Assembly (NCBI RefSeq): GCF_052114085.1 | Contig: NZ_JBFREB010000001.1 | Location: 2,914,001 to 2,978,000, forward strand | Length of the DNA stretch: 64,000 nt | Source of the DNA: Leifsonia sp052114085 | GTDB taxonomy: Bacteria; Actinomycetota; Actinomycetes; Actinomycetales; Microbacteriaceae | Reading direction: 5' to 3' | Shown here: one piece after another, positions 42,475-51,245 of the stretch | How the letters are laid out: every line of letters begins with the position of its first letter | Numbering within the stretch: position 1 is the stretch's first letter | Notes under the pieces: generated by a model | Databases searched by the model: none | Seen by the model: only the letters and a program-made list of their open reading frames with translations | What the model was told of the DNA's origin: nothing | Translations under genes and position numbers: made by a program

Positions 42475-43455
42475 ATGACGACCTCCTCCCCCGCCTGGGG
42501 CATCCTCGGAACGGGCGGCATCGCGGCCGCCATGACGCGCGACCTGCAGCTCGACGGCCACACCGTCGCCGCGGTCGGCTCGCGCACGGCGGAGTCGGCG
42601 GCCCGGTTCGCCGCAGCCAACGCCATCCCGCGCTCGCACGGCAGCTACGAGGATCTCGTCGCCGATCCGGATGTGGACATCGTCTACGTCGCGACTCCGC
42701 ATCCCCAGCACGCCCCGAACGCCCTGCTCGCCCTCGCCGCCGGCAAGCACGTGCTGGTCGAGAAGCCGTTCACCATGAACGAGCGGGAGGCCCGGCAGAT
42801 CGCCGACGCCGCCCACGCCGGCGGCCTGGTGGCACTCGAAGCGATGTGGACGCGCTGGCTGCCCCACATGGAGCGGCTGCAGGAGATCATCAGCGACGGC
42901 ACCCTCGGCGAGCTGCGGTCGGTCGTGGCGCACCACGTCCAGCTCACCAATCCCGACCCGGAGGGCCGGATGCTGAAACGGTCGCTCGGCGGCGGCGCGC
43001 TGCTCGACCTCGGCATCTACCCGGTGTCCTTCGCCTGGGATGTGCTCGGCGCCCCGAGCGAGGTTCTCGCCCTCTCCACCCCCACGGCGACGGGCGTGGA
43101 CCGCCAGACCTCCATCCTTCTGGGCTACGAGAGCGGCGCCCAGGCGGCCCTGACGACCGAGCTCGACGCCGCCGGCGACAACAGCGCCGTCATCGTCGGG
43201 ACGGACGCCCGGGTCGAGCTCGACGCGACGTTCTACGCGCCGACCAGCTTTCGCGTCGTCGACCCGAAGGGCCACGTCATCGAGACGTACGAGTCGCGCA
43301 TCGACGGACGTGGGATGCAGTACCAGGCCCGCGCGATCGAGCGGCTCATCGCCGCGGGAGGCGGCGAGGACGTTCGGCTGCCGCTCTCGCAGACGGTGGC
43401 GATCATGGGCACGCTCGACACCATCCGGGAACGCATCGGGCTCGACTACGAATAG
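42475..43455 (+). CDS. Gfo/Idh/MocA-family oxidoreductase
   Basis: 326 residues. Rossmann domain with WGILGTGGIAAAMTRDL, then VYVATPHPQHAPNALLALAAGKHVLVEKP (the EKP motif is typical) and a C-terminal alpha/beta domain. It oxidises or reduces a sugar or cyclitol with NAD(P); the substrate cannot be told from sequence. It begins with a leaderless promoter and the SDR operon follows 80 bp later. Confidence 0.92.
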   Translation: MTTSSPAWGILGTGGIAAAMTRDLQLDGHTVAAVGSRTAESAARFAAANAIPRSHGSYEDLVADPDVDIVYVATPHPQHAPNALLALAAGKHVLVEKPFTMNEREARQIADAAHAGGLVALEAMWTRWLPHMERLQEIISDGTLGELRSVVAHHVQLTNPDPEGRMLKRSLGGGALLDLGIYPVSFAWDVLGAPSEVLALSTPTATGVDRQTSILLGYESGAQAALTTELDAAGDNSAVIVGTDARVELDATFYAPTSFRVVDPKGHVIETYESRIDGRGMQYQARAIERLIAAGGGEDVRLPLSQTVAIMGTLDTIRERIGLDYE

Positions 43456-43535
43456 GCCGGAACCCTTCCGCCTGCGCCAGGCACGGAGTTAGAGTGCGGC
43501 GAGGGCCGCTGGCCCGGCGGGAAGGAGCATCGAGG

Positions 43536-44282
43536 ATGACGGATCTCTCCGGCAGGCGGGCGCTCATCACGGGAGGCGCCAGCGGCATCGGGCTGGCCTG
43601 CGCGGAGGCCTTCGCCGCCGCGGGGGCGCGGGTCACCATCGCCGACCTCAACGGCGCCGCCGCGCGCGACGTGGCGGAGCGGCTCGGGGGCGAAGCATGG
43701 GAGGTCGACCTCGCCGACACCGCCGCCCTCGCGGATGTCTCGGTGGAGACCGACATCCTCGTCAACAACGCCGGAATCCAGCACGTCCGACCCCTCCCCG
43801 AGTTCGAGCCGGAGACTTTCTCCCTCATGCTCCGGATCATGGTCGAGGCTCCGTTCCTCCTCATCCGCGCCGCGCTGCCCGGGATGTACGATCGCGGCTT
43901 CGGCCGTATCGTCAACATCTCGAGCGTCCACGGCCTGCGCGCCTCGGAGTTCAAATCCGCGTATGTGACGGCCAAGCACGCGCTTGAGGGCCTCTCGAAG
44001 ACGACGGCACTCGAGGGCGGTCCGCACGGTGTCACCTCGAACTGCATCAACCCCGGCTACGTCCGAACGCCGCTCGTCGAGAAGCAGATCGCCGACCAGG
44101 CGCGCCTGCACGGCATCCCGGAGGACGAGGTGGTCGAGAAGGTCATGCTGACCGAGGCCGCGATCAAGCGCCTGGTCGAGCCCGCCGAGGTGGGCAGCCT
44201 CGCGCTGTGGCTGGTCGGCCCGGACTCCGGGATGGTCACGGGCGCGAGCTACACGATGGACGGCGGCTGGAGCGCTCGATGA
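43536..44282 (+). CDS. 3-hydroxybutyrate dehydrogenase-like SDR
   Basis: 248 residues. Classical SDR with TGGASGIG, NNAGIQHV, catalytic S-Y-K (INISSVHGLRAS / AYVTAKHALEG) and the C-terminal segment GYVRTPLVEKQIADQARLHG typical of BdhA. The likely reaction is (R)-3-hydroxybutyrate to acetoacetate with NAD. RBS GAAGGAG. The next gene overlaps by 4 bp, so the following hydrolases are probably functional partners. Confidence 0.9.
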   Translation: MTDLSGRRALITGGASGIGLACAEAFAAAGARVTIADLNGAAARDVAERLGGEAWEVDLADTAALADVSVETDILVNNAGIQHVRPLPEFEPETFSLMLRIMVEAPFLLIRAALPGMYDRGFGRIVNISSVHGLRASEFKSAYVTAKHALEGLSKTTALEGGPHGVTSNCINPGYVRTPLVEKQIADQARLHGIPEDEVVEKVMLTEAAIKRLVEPAEVGSLALWLVGPDSGMVTGASYTMDGGWSAR

Positions 44283-45196
44283 GCGGCACCCCCTACGCAG
44301 CTGTGACCGCGACCGTTGCCGGCGGGCAGCTCGCCGGCGGCAGCTGGAATCCGGACGCGCCGGGGCTTCCCGTCCTGGCGCTCCACGGGATCACCGCGAA
44401 TCACCTGTCCTGGCAGTTGGTGGCCTCGGCGCTGCCGGACACCCGGGTGATCGCGCCGGACCTCCGCGGCCGCGGACGGAGCGGCGAACTCCCGGGCCCC
44501 TTCACCCTCAACGACCTCGCGGACGACCTTGCCGGGATGCTCGACGCACTGGGTGTGGAGCGCGCAGTCGTCGCCGGTCATTCGATGGGAGCCTTCGTCG
44601 CGGTGCGTTTCGCCGAGCGCCACCCCGAGCGGGTGGTCAGGCTGGTGCTCGTCGACGGAGGCTTGCCCATCCCGTGGCCGCGGGACATCCCGCCCGAGCA
44701 GGTGACGGCGGTGGCGCTGGGGCCCGCCCTCGAACGGCTGCGGCGCACCTTCGCGTCCGCCGAGGATTACGAGCAGTTCTGGCGGCAGCATCCCGCAATC
44801 GGGCCCTGGTGGAACGACACGTTCGCCAGGTACGTCGCCTACGACCTCGTCGGCGAGGCGCCGACTCTGCGGTCCAGCGTCAGCGAGGAGGCCGTGTCGG
44901 TCAACTCGGTCGAGTTGTACGGCGACGGCGGCTACGCGGAGGCCCTCGCCGGGCTCGGCCTGCCGGTCGCGTTCATCCGCGCTCCGCGCGGGCTGCTCGA
45001 CGGACCGCCGCTGTACCAGCCGACCGTCGTGGCCGAGTGGAAGGAACGGCTGCCGGGGATGAGCGTGCACGAAGCCGACGATGTCAACCACTACACGATC
45101 CTGATGACCGACCACGGACTGCGGCATGTGTTGCCGCTGCTCGATCCGCCCGCTGTTGAACCGCCCGCTTCCGACCCGAAGGAGTCACCCGCATGA
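44279..45196 (+). CDS. Alpha/beta hydrolase
   Basis: 305 residues. VLALHGITANHLSW (oxyanion), APDLRGRGRSGELPG, AGHSMGAFVAVRFAERHPERV (Ser nucleophile) and a late His in DDVNHYTILM. Cytoplasmic esterase or lactonase-like. Position after a 3-hydroxybutyrate-dehydrogenase-like gene suggests hydrolysis of a hydroxyacyl ester (inference). ATGA coupling on both sides. Confidence 0.87.
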   Translation: MSGTPYAAVTATVAGGQLAGGSWNPDAPGLPVLALHGITANHLSWQLVASALPDTRVIAPDLRGRGRSGELPGPFTLNDLADDLAGMLDALGVERAVVAGHSMGAFVAVRFAERHPERVVRLVLVDGGLPIPWPRDIPPEQVTAVALGPALERLRRTFASAEDYEQFWRQHPAIGPWWNDTFARYVAYDLVGEAPTLRSSVSEEAVSVNSVELYGDGGYAEALAGLGLPVAFIRAPRGLLDGPPLYQPTVVAEWKERLPGMSVHEADDVNHYTILMTDHGLRHVLPLLDPPAVEPPASDPKESPA

Positions 45197-46245
45197 GTGG
45201 AACGCTGCTGCCCGGCATCGACGCCCGCACCGTCCGCACCGACCGCTACACCGGCAACGTCCTGGAGCGCCCGGCCGACGGCGAACCGCTCCAGACCGTA
45301 CTGTTCGTGCACGGCAACGTGTCGTCGTCGCTGTTCTGGCAGCCGCTCATGCTCTCGCTCCCGGGCGGCGTTCGTGCGTTCGCGGTCGACCTGCGCGGCT
45401 TCGGTGACAGCGAGATCCTCCCCGTGGATGCGACGCGCGGCGTCCGCGACTTCTCCGACGATGTCGCGGCGGTCGCCGACGCGCTCGGCCTGGGTGCCGT
45501 CCACATCGTCGGCTGGAGTCTGGGTGGCGGCGTCGTCATGCAGCTGCAGCTCGACCGGCCGGAGCTGGTCGCGAGCCTGACCCTCGTCTCGCCGGTGTCG
45601 CCGTACGGTTTCGGAGGCACGGCAGCGGACGGGTCCCTGCTCAATCCGGACGCGTCCGGTACGGGCGGCGGCGGCGCGAATCCGGACTTCGTCGCACGTT
45701 TGGAGGCGGGTGACACCGGCGAGGAGTCACCGACCTCCCCGCGGGCCGTCTACCGATCCTCGTACGTGGCGCCGGGCTTCGTCTCGGAGTACGAGGACCT
45801 CTGGGTGGAGTCGATGCTCTCCACCGCGACCGGCCCCGACAACTACCCCGGCGACGCCGGCACATCGGAGCACTGGCCCGGTTTCGGCCCGGGGACCCGC
45901 GGCATCCTGAACACGCTGGCCCCCACTTACTTCGATACGTCCGCGATCGTGGATGCGCCGGTGAAGCCGCCGATCCTGTGGATCCACGGGGATGTGGATG
46001 CGATCGTCGGCGACGCCTCCTTCTTCGACCTCAACCAGCTGGGCGCGGCGGGCATCATCCCCGGCTGGCCCGGCGCCGACGTGGCTCCCCCGCAGCCGAT
46101 GCTCGCCCAGACGCGCGCCGTCCTGGACCGCTACGCGGCGGCTGGGGGACAGACACGGGAGGTGGTCTTCGAGAACTGCGGACACTCCGCCCACATCGAG
46201 AAGCCGGAGGAGTTCCGCGCCGAGCTGCTCGCCTGGATCAGCTGA
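45193..46245 (+). CDS. Alpha/beta hydrolase
   Basis: 350 residues. LFVHGNVSSSLFWQPLML, FAVDLRGFGDSEILPVDATRG, VGWSLGGGVVMQLQLDRPELV (nucleophile elbow GWSLGG), WIHGDVDAIVGD (Asp) and ENCGHSAHIEKP (His). A Gly/Pro-rich cap insert lies at about 135-250. It is distinct from the preceding hydrolase; the two may act in sequence. Third gene of the operon. Confidence 0.88.
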   Translation: MSGTLLPGIDARTVRTDRYTGNVLERPADGEPLQTVLFVHGNVSSSLFWQPLMLSLPGGVRAFAVDLRGFGDSEILPVDATRGVRDFSDDVAAVADALGLGAVHIVGWSLGGGVVMQLQLDRPELVASLTLVSPVSPYGFGGTAADGSLLNPDASGTGGGGANPDFVARLEAGDTGEESPTSPRAVYRSSYVAPGFVSEYEDLWVESMLSTATGPDNYPGDAGTSEHWPGFGPGTRGILNTLAPTYFDTSAIVDAPVKPPILWIHGDVDAIVGDASFFDLNQLGAAGIIPGWPGADVAPPQPMLAQTRAVLDRYAAAGGQTREVVFENCGHSAHIEKPEEFRAELLAWIS

Positions 46246-46282
46246 GACACGCGGCGCGGAGACGCCACCTGACGATCTCGCG

Positions 46283-46897
46283 TCACACCGTGGTGTCGAG
46301 CCTCCCCGCCTCCAGCCCCAGCATTCCCTCGACGGCACGGGCGAGCGCGGCCGCACGACCGGTGGTCGCGGGCCAGCGGACGAGCGCCTGCGCGTTCAAG
46401 CCGTCGATCATCCCGAGAAGCTGCCAGGCGGCGGCCGCCGCGTCGTCGGTGACGAACACGCCGGCGGCGACACCGTCGGCGATCACGCCGTGGATGTGCG
46501 CCTGCCACGCATCCATCTGGTCCCGGACCGCCTCGGCGAGCGCCTCATTGCGGCGGCCGAGCGCCCAGGCCTCCACCCAGACGACTGTCACGTCGTCCCG
46601 CGAACCGTCGAGCAGGGTGCTCAGCAGAGCGGAGAGTCGGCGTTCGGGGCTCCCTGCCTCCTGCTGCAGCGCCCGCACCTCGGCGAGCTCGGCACCCACG
46701 ACAGCGGTGAAGGCGGACGCGACGAGCTGATCCATCGCGGGATGGTAGTGGGCGACGAGCGCGGGCGTCACGCCGGCGCGAGCGGCGACGCTCCGCAGGG
46801 TCACGGCGGCGAGACCATCGGCGAGCGCCAGATCGCGCGCCGCGGCGGCCAGTTCGGCGCGGCGCTCCTCGGGCGGTCGGCGGGCTGCTCTTGACAT
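46283..46897 (-). CDS. TetR-family regulator (BetI-like C-terminal domain)
   Basis: 204 residues. HTH: PEERRAELAAAARDLALADG then VTLRSVAARAGVTPALVAHYHP. The C-terminal half resembles TetR_C_6/BetI proteins. It is divergent from the agmatine deiminase operon, and a TTGATCA-TT-TGATCAA palindrome stands between them, so it likely represses that operon. A TATACT -10 lies 9 nt before the ATG at 46897. Confidence 0.87.
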   Translation of the reverse strand: MSRAARRPPEERRAELAAAARDLALADGLAAVTLRSVAARAGVTPALVAHYHPAMDQLVASAFTAVVGAELAEVRALQQEAGSPERRLSALLSTLLDGSRDDVTVVWVEAWALGRRNEALAEAVRDQMDAWQAHIHGVIADGVAAGVFVTDDAAAAAWQLLGMIDGLNAQALVRWPATTGRAAALARAVEGMLGLEAGRLDTTV

Positions 46898-46931
46898 GGT
46901 TCGCCCAGTATAGGTAACTTCATGACACCTA

Positions 46932-46947
46932 TTGATCATTTGATCAA
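46932..46947. promoter_or_regulatory. Palindrome TTGATCA-TT-TGATCAA, TetR operator candidate
   Basis: Perfect 7-bp arms with 2-nt spacer, 35 bp from the TetR start and 30 bp from the agmatine deiminase start. Confidence 0.65.
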
Positions 46948-46976
46948 CAAATGGTCGCCGACCGACGGAGGACACG

Positions 46977-48029
46977 ATGACCTGGCGCATGCCCGCCGAG
47001 ACGGCTCCCCACGAGCGCACCTGGATGGCGTTCCCGCGAGCCGGGCTCACCCTCGGAGACGACGCCGCGTCCGCTGAGGAGGCGTACGCCGCCTGGACCG
47101 CTGTCGCGCACGCCGTCGCCGAGTACGAGCCGCTCACGATGCTCGTCGACCCCAGCGAGCGCGAGCGCGCACGACGCATGCTCGGCAGCCACGTGGAGCA
47201 GGTGGAGGCACCGCTGGACGAATTCTGGATGCGCGACTTCGGCCCCACCTTCGTCGTCGACGACGAGCGCCCCGGCGTCCTCGGCGCCGTCGACTGGACG
47301 TTCAACGGCTGGGGCGAGCCGGGGTGGGCGGAGTGGCAGAAGTCCGCCGAGATCGCTCGCTTCGTGGCCGAGCAGACCGGCGCAGAGCTGATCAGCTCGC
47401 TCCTCGTGAACGAGGGCGGCGGCATCCACGTCGACGGCGAGGGCACGGTGCTCCTGACCGAGACGGTCCAGTTGGACCCCCGGCGCAACAAGTACGCCGA
47501 CAAGGCGCGCGTGGAGGCGGAGCTCGCCCGGACCATCGGCGCGACCCACGCCATCTGGCTGCCCCGCGGCCTGACCCGCGACTACGACGACTTCGGGACC
47601 AACGGCCACGTCGACATCGTGGCGACCATTCCCTCGCCCGGCACTCTGCTACTGCACGCGCAGCGCGATGCCGAGCACCCCGACTTCGCGGTCTCTCGCG
47701 ACCTGCGCGCGCTGCTGTCGGAGACGACGGATGCCGCGGGCCGCAGCTGGGACATCGTCGACCTCCCGGCGCCGGCGACCCTCCGCGACGAGGAAGGCTT
47801 CGTCGACTGGAGCTACGTGAACCACCTGGTCGTCAACGACGGCATCGTGGCGTGCGGCTTCGGCGAGGAGCGTGCGGACGCCGAGGCGACCGAGATCCTG
47901 GAGGCGGTGTACCCGGGACGACGGGTGACGATGATCGACTCGCGGCCGATCTTCGCGCGCGGCGGCGGCATCCACTGCATCACCCAGCAGCAGCCCGCCC
48001 TCCCGGAGGCGCAGGAGGCGACACGATGA
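46977..48029 (+). CDS. aguA: Agmatine deiminase-family protein
   Basis: 350 residues. Guanidino-modifying fold: PAETAPHERTWMAFP, DEFWMRDFGPTFVV, NEGGGIHVDGEGTVLLTE, GTNGHVDIVA and the catalytic Cys in RGGGIHCITQQQP. It converts agmatine to N-carbamoylputrescine and ammonia. It is the first gene of a two-gene operon under the divergent TetR regulator. Confidence 0.92.
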   Translation: MTWRMPAETAPHERTWMAFPRAGLTLGDDAASAEEAYAAWTAVAHAVAEYEPLTMLVDPSERERARRMLGSHVEQVEAPLDEFWMRDFGPTFVVDDERPGVLGAVDWTFNGWGEPGWAEWQKSAEIARFVAEQTGAELISSLLVNEGGGIHVDGEGTVLLTETVQLDPRRNKYADKARVEAELARTIGATHAIWLPRGLTRDYDDFGTNGHVDIVATIPSPGTLLLHAQRDAEHPDFAVSRDLRALLSETTDAAGRSWDIVDLPAPATLRDEEGFVDWSYVNHLVVNDGIVACGFGEERADAEATEILEAVYPGRRVTMIDSRPIFARGGGIHCITQQQPALPEAQEATR

Positions 48030-49726
48030 CGTTCGACGTCGTCGAGGCGTCCATCGCCGACCTGCGGCGAGCGCTGGAGTCCGGCCGGACGACGAGCGAG
48101 GACCTGGTCCGGGCGTATCTTGCGCGGATCGACGCGTACGACGCGTCGGGCCCGATGCTCAACGCCGTCGTGGTCCGCAACCCCGACGCTCTCGCGGAGG
48201 CGCGCGCCTCCGACCAGCGGCGCGCTCGCGGGGAGACGCTGGGGCCGCTGGACGGCATCCCCTACACCGCGAAGGACAGCTACCTGGCGCGCGGACTGAC
48301 GGCCGCGGCCGGCTCGCCCGCCTTCGAGCACCTGGTCGCGCAGCGGGACGCCTTCACGATCGAGCGGCTGCGCGCGGGCGGCGCGATCCTGCTCGGGCTC
48401 ACCAACATGCCGCCGATGGCGAACGGCGGGACGCAGCGCGGGGTCTACGGGAGGGCGGAGTCGCCGTACAACGGCGACTACCTGACCGCCGCGTTCGGGT
48501 CGGGCTCCTCCAACGGATCCGGCACCGCTACGGCCGCCAGCTTCGCCGCGTTCGGCCTCGGTGAGGAGACCTGGTCGTCGGGTCGCGCTCCCGCATCCAA
48601 CAACGCCCTCTGCGCCTACACGCCGTCGCGGGGCATCATCTCGGTGCGGGGCAACTGGCCCCTGGTGCCGACGATGGATGTGGTGGTGCCGCACACGCGC
48701 ACCATGGCCGACCTGCTCGAAGTGCTGGACGTCATCGTCGCCGACGACACGGAGACCCGCGGCGACTTCTGGCGGGCGCAGCCGTGGGTGCCGCTGCCCG
48801 CCGCCTCCGAGCTGCGGCCTGCGTCGTATCGTCGGCTGGCCGAGGCCGGCTCACTCGCCGGGCGACGGTTCGGCATCCCGCGGATGTACATCAACGCCGA
48901 CCCCGCGGCAGGGACGGCCGAGCATCCGGGAATCGGCGGCGCGACCGGGCGGCGCATCGAGACCCGCGCGTCCGTCATCGCCCTCTGGGAGGAGGCACGG
49001 CGGGACCTCGAGGCGGCGGGTGCGACCGTCATCGAGGTCGACTTCCCGGTGGTCTCGAACTACGAGGGCGACCGGCCGGGAGCCCCCACGATCGCGACGC
49101 GCGGTCTGGTGACGCCGGAGTTCCTGCGTCGCGAGATCGTCGACCTCTCGGCCTGGGCGTGGGACGACTTCCTCGCCGCGAACGGCGATCCGGAACTCCG
49201 TACGCTCGCCGACGTCGACGGTGCGCGCATCTTCCCCCAGCCTGCTGGCGCCCTCCCCGACCGCTACGACGGCTTCGAGGACGACATCGCCGACTACCCC
49301 GCCTGGGTGCGCGAGCATCCCGGCACGACGCTCGACGACATCCCGGAGCTCGCCGACGGTCTGCGCGGCCTGGAGGAGACGCGCCGGGTCGACCTGGAGG
49401 AGTGGATGGATGGGCTCGGACTCGACGCGGTGGTCTTCCCGGCCGTCGCGGACGTGGCTCCGGCCGACATGGACGTGAACCCCGCCTCGGCCGACCTCGG
49501 GTGGCGCAACGGCGTGTGGGTCGCGAATGGCAACCTCGTGCCGCGGCACCTCGGCATCCCCACCGTCACTGTTCCGATGGGAACGATGGCCGACACCGGG
49601 ATGCCCGTCGGCCTGACGTTCGCCGGCCGGGCCTACGACGATTCGGCGCTCCTGTCGCTGGCCGCGGCGTTCGAGGCCACCGGCGCCCGCCGCACGGAAC
49701 CGCCGCGCACGCCGCGCCTCCCGTAG
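48026..49726 (+). CDS. Amidase-signature family hydrolase
   Basis: 566 residues. Lys of the Ser-cisSer-Lys triad in PYTAKDSYLARG, Gly/Ser loop FGSGSSNGSGTATAASFAAF and PSRGIISVRGNWPLVPTMD. The C-terminal region is GIPTVTVPMG. It hydrolyses a carboxamide. Translational coupling to agmatine deiminase (ATGA) raises the possibility that it handles N-carbamoylputrescine or a related amide in place of a nitrilase-type AguB (inference). Confidence 0.9.
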   Translation: MTFDVVEASIADLRRALESGRTTSEDLVRAYLARIDAYDASGPMLNAVVVRNPDALAEARASDQRRARGETLGPLDGIPYTAKDSYLARGLTAAAGSPAFEHLVAQRDAFTIERLRAGGAILLGLTNMPPMANGGTQRGVYGRAESPYNGDYLTAAFGSGSSNGSGTATAASFAAFGLGEETWSSGRAPASNNALCAYTPSRGIISVRGNWPLVPTMDVVVPHTRTMADLLEVLDVIVADDTETRGDFWRAQPWVPLPAASELRPASYRRLAEAGSLAGRRFGIPRMYINADPAAGTAEHPGIGGATGRRIETRASVIALWEEARRDLEAAGATVIEVDFPVVSNYEGDRPGAPTIATRGLVTPEFLRREIVDLSAWAWDDFLAANGDPELRTLADVDGARIFPQPAGALPDRYDGFEDDIADYPAWVREHPGTTLDDIPELADGLRGLEETRRVDLEEWMDGLGLDAVVFPAVADVAPADMDVNPASADLGWRNGVWVANGNLVPRHLGIPTVTVPMGTMADTGMPVGLTFAGRAYDDSALLSLAAAFEATGARRTEPPRTPRLP

Positions 49727-49752
49727 CCGCGCCTGCGTAGCCCGCACGCTCC

Positions 49753-49807
49753 GATTCGTGCCGAATGTCGCTTATGGGCGGTCCAAAGCGAAAATTCGGC
49801 ACGAATG
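49753..49807. repeat. 55-bp palindromic element, type A (copy A2)
   Basis: Arms 49753-49775 and 49785-49807 with core ATTCGTGCCGAAT and its complement, 9-nt spacer. It lies between the convergent amidase and SDR genes, 19 bp before copy B2. Confidence 0.8.
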
Positions 49808-49826
49808 TGCCGCGCTCGGAGCTCGC

Positions 49827-49881
49827 GATTTGTGCCAAATGGTGGTTATCGGAGCGGCATTACCGCGATTTGGCGCAAATC
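49827..49881. repeat. 55-bp palindromic element, type B (copy B2)
   Basis: Arms 49827-49849 and 49859-49881, 9-nt spacer. The right arm reads the complement of GATTTGCGCCAAATCGCGGT almost exactly; the left arm has three changes. Confidence 0.82.
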
Positions 49882-49920
49882 TCGGGCTCGGGCAACGAGT
49901 GACGGCCTCTCAGCCGTGGC

Positions 49921-50538
49921 TCAGCCGGCGACGCCGACCGCGCGGCGCTCCGTGTCAGGCCGACCGAGCGCCTCGAGCATCGCGGCGGCGAGGTCGGCGC
50001 GCGAGATGGTGAACCCGCGCGGGACGGCGCCGCCGACACGCGTGCGGTAACGACCCGTGGCCCGACCGTTCGTCAGCATCGGCGGCCGCAGGGCGGTCCA
50101 GACGGTGTCGGATGCGGCGAGCGCCTCCTCCATCTCGCGGAGGTCGTCGTAGACCGGCCGCAGTGCGCGTCCGACGAGCGGGAGGGCGATCCTCCTGCTG
50201 ATGAAGCTGTCGTCGGCGGGGGGCGGTCCCACGGGCGCTGCGCTGATGACGACGATGCGACCGGGGGCGGCCGCAAGGATGTGCCGGGTCGCGGGGGCGG
50301 CGACGGGAGCATCGGCACGCGAGCGCGGCCCGATCGCGGAGAGAACCGCGTCTGCCTCCCCGATCGCCGCACGCACGGCTGCCGTGTCGGCCAGATCGGG
50401 CACGATGCGTTCCGTCGCGCCGGCGGGGAGGCTCGTCGGACGGCGCACGACGGCGGTGACCTCGTCGCCACGTTCGAGCGCTTGGGATACGAGCTGGGTG
50501 CCGGTTCGTCCGCCGGCTCCGAAGATGACGATTCTCAT
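49921..50538 (-). CDS. NAD(P)-binding atypical SDR
   Basis: 205 residues. N-terminal GAGGRTGTQLVSQALERGDEV nucleotide-binding loop, AVLSAIGPRS, IVVISAAPVG and a C-terminal SRADLAAAMLEAL typical of NmrA/SDR_a5 proteins. It may be a quinone/NADPH sensor-type or flavin-reductase-like protein. Leaderless promoter TATCAT 6 nt before the ATG at 50538. It is divergent from a MarR gene that shares the control region. Confidence 0.85.
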   Translation of the reverse strand: MRIVIFGAGGRTGTQLVSQALERGDEVTAVVRRPTSLPAGATERIVPDLADTAAVRAAIGEADAVLSAIGPRSRADAPVAAPATRHILAAAPGRIVVISAAPVGPPPADDSFISRRIALPLVGRALRPVYDDLREMEEALAASDTVWTALRPPMLTNGRATGRYRTRVGGAVPRGFTISRADLAAAMLEALGRPDTERRAVGVAG

Positions 50539-50544
50539 GTCGTC

Positions 50545-50591
50545 ATGATAAGTGATAATCACATCGCCGTGCAATCACGGTTCGGTACGAT
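50545..50591. promoter_or_regulatory. Shared divergent control region of SDR and MarR genes
   Basis: Minus -10 TATCAT (50550-50545) and plus -10 TACGAT (50586-50591) each stand 6 nt before a start codon. Between them lies the odd-centre palindrome GTGATAATCAC (50552-50562), a plausible MarR operator. Confidence 0.55.
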
Positions 50592-50597
50592 ATTGAG

Positions 50598-51074
50598 ATG
50601 CCGGAACCGGAGATCGCCCCGCTCGAAGCGCGCGCCAGCTTCCTCCTGTCGCAGCTCGGGTTGCAGAGCGCGCAGCGCTTCACGGCTGCACTCGCACCGC
50701 TCGGGATCACCCCCAACCGCTTCGGCGTGCTGGCCCACCTCGCCCGCCAGGAGGGTCGAACGCAGCAGGAGCTCGCCACCGCTCTCGGGCTTCACCGCAA
50801 CTCGATGGTCGGGATGATCGACGACCTCGAGGAGCGCGGGCTCGTCGAACGGCGACGGCACCCGGACGATCGCCGCGCCTACGCCATCCACCTGACCCCG
50901 GCCGCGCGCGAGGTGCTCGCCGCCGGGGACCGGCTCGCCGCGGAGCAGGAGGAGGCGCTGCTGGCACCGCTCGACGCCGGCCAGCGCGCTGAGCTGCTCG
51001 AGACCCTGACCCGGCTGGTCGCGGCTGCCGGTTACCGCACGGGCGTCCACCCCGGCCTCGGCGGGCGGCACTGA
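50598..51074 (+). CDS. MarR-family transcriptional regulator
   Basis: 158 residues. Winged helix: GITPNRFGVLAHLARQEG, QQELATALGLHRNSMVGMIDDLEERG (recognition helix) and the wing RRRHPDDRRAYAIHLTPAG-like loop. It probably controls the divergent SDR and itself through the palindrome at 50552. Confidence 0.9.
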   Translation: MPEPEIAPLEARASFLLSQLGLQSAQRFTAALAPLGITPNRFGVLAHLARQEGRTQQELATALGLHRNSMVGMIDDLEERGLVERRRHPDDRRAYAIHLTPAAREVLAAGDRLAAEQEEALLAPLDAGQRAELLETLTRLVAAAGYRTGVHPGLGGRH

Positions 51075-51105
51075 CCCGCGCCCACCCCCGCTCCCGCCCC
51101 GTCGA

Positions 51106-51160
51106 GATTTGCGCCAAGTCGCGGTTATCGGCACCGCATTCCCTTCATTTGGCGCAAATC
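51106..51160. repeat. 55-bp palindromic element, type B (copy B3)
   Basis: Arms 51106-51128 and 51138-51160 with 9-nt spacer CGGCACCGC. The outer 13 bp of each arm are conserved; the inner part of the right arm is degraded. It is the only copy between co-directional genes and has no type A partner. Confidence 0.78.
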
Positions 51161-51245
51161 GTGCGCCGCGCGTCCGTCGGAGGGGTGATGCGGATGCGCC
51201 GGGGGATGGACGCGCGTCCCCTCTCGTGACTGCGAGCGTGGGGGT

